This document shows positions 59,036 through 64,000 of a stretch of DNA of 64,000 nucleotides, piece by piece (position 1 is the first letter of the stretch; every line of letters starts with the position of its first letter). Source of the DNA: Euzebya pacifica (lineage in GTDB: Bacteria > Actinomycetota > Nitriliruptoria > Euzebyales > Euzebyaceae). The notes beneath the pieces are model-generated. The model made no database searches and was not told the DNA's origin. It saw nothing but the letters and a program-made list of their open reading frames with translations. Location of the stretch: the NCBI RefSeq assembly GCF_003344865.1, contig NZ_CP031165.1, positions 4,407,910-4,471,909 on the forward strand, given 5' to 3'. Both the position numbers and the translations under genes were made by a program.

Positions 59036-59491
59036 TCAGTGGACCTCGACCATCTGCCAACCGCTGTCCGGGTCGTTGCCCTTCATGTCCAGCCGTGCGC
59101 GCACTTGCCAGCGGAACTCCGCGTTCCTGCCGCGGGCCGACGGTGGCAGGTGTGCCGGGAGCTGGATCTGGCCCTCGAAGCTGCCGGTTTGGTTGGCGCC
59201 GAGCTGCTGGCCGGAGGCGATCGTGAACTCCTGGTGGTGCAGGCGCTCGTTGGCCCGGCCATCCACCCGCTCGTTGTCCCCGTCACCCATCAGGTCCACG
59301 CCGTTGAGCGACACCCGCTCCTGCAGGGACAGCTCCACGATCACGCCGTTGACGGTGATGTCGTTGTCCTTGACCTGCACGTCAACCGCGACGCTGGCCG
59401 GCTCGCCCCGTCGCAGCTCCGGCCCCGTTCGCACGTTCACGTTCGCCCAGCTGCCGGTCAGGTTGTTCTTCATGTTGGACAAGAAGCCCAT
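59036..59491 (-). CDS. Spo0M-like arrestin-fold protein
   Basis: A 151-residue cytosolic protein resembling the sporulation-control Spo0M/SpoOM family (arrestin-like beta sandwich). It begins MGFLSNMKNNLTGSWANV, then alternating strands (ELRRGEPASVAVDVQVKDNDIT, VIVELSLQERVSL) and ends WQVRARLDMKGNDPDSGW. Family members are about 250 residues, so this is a single-lobe or shortened form. Function outside Bacillus is not established. GGGGGA eight bases upstream supports ATG 59491. The gap on its 5' side is 323 bp to the next gene. Confidence 0.8.
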   Translation of the reverse strand: MGFLSNMKNNLTGSWANVNVRTGPELRRGEPASVAVDVQVKDNDITVNGVIVELSLQERVSLNGVDLMGDGDNERVDGRANERLHHQEFTIASGQQLGANQTGSFEGQIQLPAHLPPSARGRNAEFRWQVRARLDMKGNDPDSGWQMVEVH

Positions 59492-59769
59492 GGGATCAAT
59501 CCCCCTCGATCACGCCGCGGATCCCCTCAACGGCCCGCGACTGGTCAGGGCACTATCCGGGACCAGCGCGAACGATGTCCACCGTTGTCACCGCCATGTC
59601 ACACCTGGTAGGGGGCCGGCAGACGTCCGGTCCGGATTGTTGATCACTTCCCTAGTCACCGAATGACACTGTGCAACACGAGCCACGAAGCGGAGATGAT
59701 CACCACTGACATTCCGTCCGAAATAGCGTTTGAGCTGGGGAAACAGCCGATCCGAGACCGTCGATGCGG

Positions 59770-59775
59770 TATACT
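59770..59775 (+). promoter_or_regulatory. -10 element (TATACT) of the DUF222/HNH gene
   Basis: TATACT is close to the ideal -10 and is followed at once by the SOS box, one base shared. No good -35 is present at 16-18 bases. Transcription would begin near 59782, inside the box, so LexA binding would block it. Confidence 0.55.
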
Positions 59776-59790
59776 CGAACACACGATCGA
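59775..59790. promoter_or_regulatory. SOS box (LexA site)
   Basis: TCGAAC-ACAC-GATCGA matches the actinobacterial LexA consensus TCGAAC-N4-GTTCGA with one mismatch. It overlaps the -10 and lies 25 bases before the ATG at 59815. Several 13E12/DUF222 genes of mycobacteria are known to have SOS boxes, which supports the assignment. Confidence 0.7.
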
Positions 59791-59814
59791 GACAGCCAGA
59801 CCTGGGGTCGGGAC

Positions 59815-61110
59815 ATGGGTGGGCAAGGGGTGGTTGAGGCAGGTGAGGTGACCGAGCTGGTCACCCACCTCCACACCCTCGCCAGCCGCTTCGACCCCGA
59901 CCAGATCCCCGACAGCGACGTGGCGGGGTTGGTGGTCGACCTGGGTCGTGCGGGTCGGCTGGTCGACGGCATGTTGACCCGGGCCGCCCGACGCGCCACC
60001 GAGACGTCCGCACACGAGACCACCGGGGCCAAGGACGCGGCGACGTTGATCGCCACCGCCACCGGCACCTCCACCGCAGCCGCCAAGAAGATGTTGAGGA
60101 CCTCGTCCCAGCTGGTGGACCAGCCCGACGTGGACAAGGCCGTCACCGACGGGACCCTGTCGACCGACCAGGCCGTCGTCGTCTCCGAAACGGTGGCCGA
60201 TGCGCCGGAGAAGGCGGGCGAGCTGATCGTCGATGCCACCACCCAGACGTTGCCGGAGCTGCGCAAGAAGGCCCGTGACATCCGCACCGCAGCCGACCCG
60301 GACCGGGAAACGACCCGACGTCGGCACCTGGCCCGGCGGGCGTTCCGGTCCTGGACCGAAACCGACGGCGAATGGAAGGCGTTCCTGTCCGGCCCCGGCG
60401 ACCTGGGGGCCCGGATCGAGGCGGCGCTCCGGGGCGAGCACGACGCAGTGTTTCGGACCGCACACGCCGCCGGCCAACGAGAGGACGACGCCTGCTACCG
60501 GTTCGACGCCCTCCTCAACCTCCTCGAAGGACACACTGCGGACGGCGACGCGGGCACCACCCCCAAGGGGGCGGATGAGACGCCGGCCACCGGTACGGCC
60601 GAGGCCGGCGAGACCGTTGCTCGTCGCCCACGTCGGACGGGTCGGCAGACCAAGGTGATCATCCGTGTCGACGGCTCGGCGCTGGTCCGCGGCGAGGTGG
60701 AGGACGGCGAGACCTGCGAGATCGCCGGCATCGGCCCGGTCGCCCTGTCCGCGGTGCGCGAGCAGATCCCCGACGCCCACATCACCTACGTCATCACCAG
60801 CGCCCAGGATGTGACCGTTGCCCACCTCGGACGGCAGGTCACCGCCCACCAACGCACCGCCCTCGAAGCACGCGGCTACCAGTGCGAAGTCCCCGGTTGC
60901 ACCGCCGACCACCTCCTGGAGATCGACCACGTCACCGGATGGGCCATCACCAAACAGACGCGGCTCGGCGACCTCGCCTGGCTGTGCACCAGCCACCACC
61001 GACAGAAATCCAGACGTCACTACCGACTGCTCGGCCCACCCGGCCAACGCACCTGGACCACCCAAACCGGCGTCGAGATCAGCCGAGACCCACCCGCCCA
61101 AGCCGCATGA
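59815..61110 (+). CDS. DUF222/HNH endonuclease-domain protein (13E12 type)
   Basis: A 431-residue protein. DUF222 spans about residues 10-310 with TRAARRATETSAHE, GTLSTDQAVVVSETV and RGEHDAVFRTAHAAG segments. The C-terminal HNH module reads HQRTALEARGYQCEVPGCTADHLLEIDHVTGW then LAWLCTSHHRQKS, giving the metal and catalytic histidines and zinc cysteines. Such proteins occur in many copies in actinobacteria and may be nucleases of selfish or defensive elements. The start at 59815 is used because the SOS box and promoter cover an earlier in-frame ATG at 59764. Damage-induced expression is expected. Confidence 0.88.
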   Translation: MGGQGVVEAGEVTELVTHLHTLASRFDPDQIPDSDVAGLVVDLGRAGRLVDGMLTRAARRATETSAHETTGAKDAATLIATATGTSTAAAKKMLRTSSQLVDQPDVDKAVTDGTLSTDQAVVVSETVADAPEKAGELIVDATTQTLPELRKKARDIRTAADPDRETTRRRHLARRAFRSWTETDGEWKAFLSGPGDLGARIEAALRGEHDAVFRTAHAAGQREDDACYRFDALLNLLEGHTADGDAGTTPKGADETPATGTAEAGETVARRPRRTGRQTKVIIRVDGSALVRGEVEDGETCEIAGIGPVALSAVREQIPDAHITYVITSAQDVTVAHLGRQVTAHQRTALEARGYQCEVPGCTADHLLEIDHVTGWAITKQTRLGDLAWLCTSHHRQKSRRHYRLLGPPGQRTWTTQTGVEISRDPPAQAA

Positions 61111-61226
61111 CCCGGCGTGCACCGCGATCGGTGGAGACGTCCGAAGGGGGAACTCGCCCTCGACGGCCCTCTTCCGTCGCGGCCCCGAGCGAACGGCCGC
61201 AACCCTTACCGGGCACGAAACGGCCC

Positions 61227-61255
61227 TTCACCTCTCGGGGCCGCACCCCTAGGCT
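61227..61255 (+). promoter_or_regulatory. Promoter of the FHA-ABC transporter gene
   Basis: TTCACC (61227-61232), 17 bases, TAGGCT (61250-61255). The start of transcription near 61262 gives a 32-base leader with an AGGGGA ribosome site seven bases before the GTG. Confidence 0.5.
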
Positions 61256-61293
61256 CGACCCAGATCACAGCAACTTTCTGAGGGGAAACGCTC

Positions 61294-63741
61294 GTGACCA
61301 CCACCGAAGCCAGAGGATCCGCGGCCCATGGACCCGAGTGGGAGCAGCGCATGGCGCTGGTGCAGCGCATCCCGTTGTTCCAACGCGTCTCGCCGCTCTC
61401 CCTGCCGGAGATCGCCAACCTGCTGCAGCACACCATCGCCACCGCTGGGACGGTGCTGCTGACCCAGGGCGAACCCGGCGACGCGATGTACCTGATCGAG
61501 GAGGGCGCGTGCCTCGTCGAGCACACGTCCACGGCCGGCACCCGCCCGCTCGCGCGCCTCGGCCCCGGCGAGTTCTTCGGCGAGCACTCCCTGCTTGCCG
61601 GCGGTCCCCGTTCGGCGACCGTGCGCGCGGACACCGACATGTCGCTGTGGGTCCTCTCCCGGCAGGACTTCGCCGCGCTCAGCCAACGCGAACCCGCGGT
61701 CGGCACCGCCGTCGCCGAAGCCGCCGAACAGCGCGCGAAGTTCCGCGACGCGGGCGACTACGGGCTCATCCGCGCCGATCTCGGCGCGCTCTCGCAGGCC
61801 AACGGACAGGTCAGGGTCGGCCGGGCCGACGACAACGACCTGGTGCTCGACTCCCGGCTGGTCTCCACCCACCACGCCATCCTCCGCAACGCCGGGCAGA
61901 GCATCGTCGTGGAGGACACCTCTGCCGACGGGGCCACGTTCGTCAACGGGGCCCCGGTCAAGACCGCCACCCTCAAGGAGGGCGATCACGTCTTCTTCGG
62001 CGACCAGCACCTCGTCTGGTCCACGGGCGCCCTCAACGAGGTCATCAGCCCACGCGCGATCCGCATCGAGGCGGCCGGCCTGCGCAAGGAGGTCAAGGGC
62101 GGCAAGAACCTGCTGCAGAACATCTCCCTGTCGATCGCCCCCGGCGAGATGGTGGCCATCGTCGGCACCAGCGGCGCCGGCAAGTCCACGCTCATGGATG
62201 CCCTGTCGGGGGTGCGCCCGCCCACCCACGGCGAGGTCCGCTACAACGGCGAGGACGTCACCCACTCCCGCGACCGGTACCGCGAGTCACAGGGCTACGT
62301 GCCCCAGGACGACATCATCCACCGCGACCTGCCCGTGAAGGTCACCCTCGACTACGCCGCCCGCCTGCGCCTTCCCGGCGACACGTCGAAGGCCGAGCGG
62401 CAGGCCATCGTGCAGAAGACGCTGGAGGACCTGCAGATCGCCGCCCACGCCGACACCAAGGTCTCGGCCCTGTCCGGCGGCCAGCGCAAGCGGTGTTCCA
62501 TCGGGGTTGAGCTGCTGACCAAGCCGCGCGTGTTCTTCCTCGACGAACCCACCTCGGGCCTCGACCCGGCCACCGACACGGCGATGATGAAGCTGCTGCG
62601 GCGGCTGTCCCACGACGGGGCCACCGTGCTGCTGACGACCCACGCGACCAAGAACGTCCTGCTGTGCGACAAGGTCGTCTTCATGGCCCGTGGCGGCAAC
62701 CTGGCGTTCTTCGGCACCCCTCGCCGGGCCCTCGAGCACTTCGGCTGCACCGAGTTCGACCAGATCTACGAGCTCCTGGAGGGATCGACGACGCCCGAGG
62801 AGTGGGCGCAGCGCTACACCCAGACGCCCGAGTACGCCTTCGTTGCCCAGCTGCACGCGCAGGCCGGCCCGGCGATGCAGGACCCCGGTCAGCAGACCCG
62901 CCAGGGTGGCTTCGGCCGCTCCATCTCGCAGTTCGTGACCCTGTCCAGCCGCAACGCGCAGCTGTTCCTGTCCAACTCCGACCGGCTGGCCCCGCTGTTC
63001 ATCGGCCCGATCGCGCTCGCCCTGCTGATGCTGGCGCTGTTCAGGCCCGGGGCGTTCGACCCCGACACCGACAACCTGATCGTGCCCGGGTTGATCTGCT
63101 TCCTGCTGGTCTTCTCCGGCTTCCTGATCGGCTTGACGTCGGGGCTCCAGGAAATCGCGTCGGAGTTCGCCATCATCAAGCGCGAGCGGCTGGTCAACCT
63201 CAAGCTGACGCCCTACATCCTGTCCAAGATGACGTTCCTCGCGCCGGTGCTGTCGATCGGCATGGCGCTGATGCTGCTCATCCTCGGCCTGACCGACCGC
63301 ATCCCAGACCTGTCGGCCAGCGAGTACGCCGCCGTCTGGTTCACGATGGTGCTCTCGACCCTGCTCGCCCTCGCCATCGCCCACTTCACCTCTGCCGCAG
63401 CCCCCAGCGCCCAGACGGCCAACGACCTGGCGCCGGCGTGGATCATGCCGCAGGTCCTGTTCTCCGGCGGCCTGTTCCCGATCGCGGCGATGATCACGGT
63501 CGGAGAGGCCATCTCGACGGTCATGCCGTTGCGGTACGGCTTCCAGGCCGCCGGCAACGTGCTGGACGTCCTGGGCCTCTACGACGCCGCCGGTGGCCCC
63601 GTCGCGGAGAACCTCGCCGCGCAGTACCGGGACCAGTTCGACGTGAACCTGGCCGTGCAGTGGGCGGTCATGGGCGCCGCCGTCGTGATCCTCCTCGTGG
63701 CCGCCGGGTTGGTGCTGCGACGCAAGACCGCACCCCAGTGA
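61294..63741 (+). CDS. ABC transporter fused to cyclic-nucleotide-binding and FHA domains
   Basis: An 815-residue exporter-type half transporter with regulatory domains. Residues about 15-145 form a cNMP-binding domain (MYLIEEGACLVEH, GEFFGEHSLLAGGPRSATVRA, the phosphate-binding cassette with Glu and Arg). Residues about 165-245 are an FHA domain (VRVGRADDNDLVLDSRLVSTHHAIL), which binds phosphothreonine. The ABC domain follows: Walker A GTSGAGKST, LSGGQRKRCSIG signature and FFLDEPTSGLD. Six membrane helices of the ABCG/White type end the protein (about 560-812). Regulation by a Ser/Thr kinase and a cyclic nucleotide is likely; substrate unknown. AGGGGA supports the GTG start. Confidence 0.92.
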   Translation: MTTTEARGSAAHGPEWEQRMALVQRIPLFQRVSPLSLPEIANLLQHTIATAGTVLLTQGEPGDAMYLIEEGACLVEHTSTAGTRPLARLGPGEFFGEHSLLAGGPRSATVRADTDMSLWVLSRQDFAALSQREPAVGTAVAEAAEQRAKFRDAGDYGLIRADLGALSQANGQVRVGRADDNDLVLDSRLVSTHHAILRNAGQSIVVEDTSADGATFVNGAPVKTATLKEGDHVFFGDQHLVWSTGALNEVISPRAIRIEAAGLRKEVKGGKNLLQNISLSIAPGEMVAIVGTSGAGKSTLMDALSGVRPPTHGEVRYNGEDVTHSRDRYRESQGYVPQDDIIHRDLPVKVTLDYAARLRLPGDTSKAERQAIVQKTLEDLQIAAHADTKVSALSGGQRKRCSIGVELLTKPRVFFLDEPTSGLDPATDTAMMKLLRRLSHDGATVLLTTHATKNVLLCDKVVFMARGGNLAFFGTPRRALEHFGCTEFDQIYELLEGSTTPEEWAQRYTQTPEYAFVAQLHAQAGPAMQDPGQQTRQGGFGRSISQFVTLSSRNAQLFLSNSDRLAPLFIGPIALALLMLALFRPGAFDPDTDNLIVPGLICFLLVFSGFLIGLTSGLQEIASEFAIIKRERLVNLKLTPYILSKMTFLAPVLSIGMALMLLILGLTDRIPDLSASEYAAVWFTMVLSTLLALAIAHFTSAAAPSAQTANDLAPAWIMPQVLFSGGLFPIAAMITVGEAISTVMPLRYGFQAAGNVLDVLGLYDAAGGPVAENLAAQYRDQFDVNLAVQWAVMGAAVVILLVAAGLVLRRKTAPQ

Positions 63742-63751
63742 GGCCACCCCG

Positions 63752-64000
63752 ATGACCGCGACATCGGACGGCATGCTGGTCGGGATGACCGACCGATCCG
63801 AACCCGTCATTCGTCGCGGCCGCCCGGAGGACCACGGCGCCGTGGTCGCCCTCGACATCCGCAGCTTCGAGCCCCATACCTCCCCCGGCCAGCCGATCAC
63901 CGCAGCCAACAACTTCTTCGAGCGGGTCCCGGCCGACCAGCACTTCATGGCCTGGCTCGACGACCACCTCGTCGGCTACATCCGCATGGGCCACCCCACG
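63752..64000 (+). CDS. GNAT acetyltransferase (5' part, cut by window end)
   Basis: The first 83 codons of a gene that begins 11 bases after the ABC gene. After a short lead the sequence reads VIRRGRPEDHGAVVALDIRSF and then FMAWLDDHLVGYIRMGHP, the first strands of a GNAT fold with the helix after a PEDHGAV turn. The acetyl-CoA-binding loop lies beyond the window. ATG 63752 or an internal ATG at 63785 could be the start. Probably cotranscribed with the ABC gene. Confidence 0.7.
   Translation, partial: MTATSDGMLVGMTDRSEPVIRRGRPEDHGAVVALDIRSFEPHTSPGQPITAANNFFERVPADQHFMAWLDDHLVGYIRMGHPT

Larger units (their letters stand above)
59492..59814. other. 323-bp divergent intergenic region
   Basis: Holds the promoters of two divergent genes and is visibly richer in A/T than its surroundings. 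Noted here are the SOS box and -10 for the HNH gene near its right end. A possible 62-codon frame from 59663 is not believed. I see no RNA gene. Confidence 0.6.

Noticed and set aside
59663-59851. 62-codon frame upstream of the HNH gene
   Set aside because: It spans the SOS box and promoter, and has no coding bias or recognisable motif.
1-64000. tRNA or rRNA genes
   Set aside because: I looked for T-loop (GGTTCGAATCC-type) and conserved rRNA stretches and found none; a covariance search could still find one.

Overview
The window is a gene-dense, very GC-rich (roughly 70 percent) bacterial chromosome segment. I see no rRNA, tRNA, CRISPR array or phage. The organism is almost certainly an actinobacterium: there is a mycothiol-type PIG-L deacetylase, a complete ergothioneine cluster (egtA-egtB-egtC-egtD), a SenX3/RegX3-like phosphate two-component pair, a DUF4032 gene, a DUF222/HNH (13E12-type) gene behind an actinobacterial SOS box, and many leaderless promoters. 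The acidic lipoprotein linker, cell-wall-binding repeat 2 protein, DUF4331 protein and choice-of-anchor B protein would suit a deep-branching lineage such as Euzebyales or Nitriliruptorales. That placement is inference.

Layout. 1-3.1 kb: BMP-type nucleoside/sugar ABC importer (minus strand). 3.1-8.4 kb: upp, a large inverted-repeat element carrying five 31-bp repeats, an MshB-like deacetylase, ribonuclease D, a receiver-PAS protein and ispH. 8.4-14.7 kb: an EthD-like gene, then a tightly overlapping seven-gene potassium operon: trkA, trkA, a 53-residue membrane peptide, then two copies of a TrkH plus membrane-anchored OB-like protein module. 14.7-26.5 kb: nth, a choice-of-anchor B protein, senX3/regX3-like genes, phoU, a kynureninase-like enzyme, an alpha/beta hydrolase, ppk1, glpX and an enoyl-CoA hydratase. 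26.5-30.2 kb: a translationally coupled signalling cassette (receiver-GGDEF, CHASE histidine kinase, single-domain receiver). 30.2-41.7 kb: SGNH hydrolase, an excisionase-type HTH protein, DUF4032, a second phoU overlapping a histidine kinase with a transposase-like HTH, PIN-PhoH, SixA, RmlC-like, UppS-like, an EgtA paralogue, Fpg and GreA. 41.8-46.5 kb: egtA-B-C-D. 46.5-53.2 kb: YcaQ-like protein, molybdopterin oxidoreductase, RNB exoribonuclease and a membrane-anchored unknown. 53.4-58.9 kb: CWB2 surface protein, DUF4331 protein, TPR protein and NicO metal permease. 59-64 kb: Spo0M-like protein, SOS-controlled DUF222/HNH protein, a cNMP/FHA/ABC fusion transporter and a truncated GNAT gene.

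How the genes connect. Phosphate and polyphosphate control recurs (RegX3/SenX3, two PhoU, Ppk1), as does thiol redox buffering (mycothiol, ergothioneine). The most novel-looking loci are the Trk operon with its duplicated TrkH/OB-like modules, the CWB2-DUF4331-TPR-NicO block, and the 0.7-kb inverted-repeat element. A window-wide property is that at least thirteen genes have a TANNNT -10 hexamer 6-10 bases before the start codon, predicting leaderless mRNAs. I used this to choose several starts.
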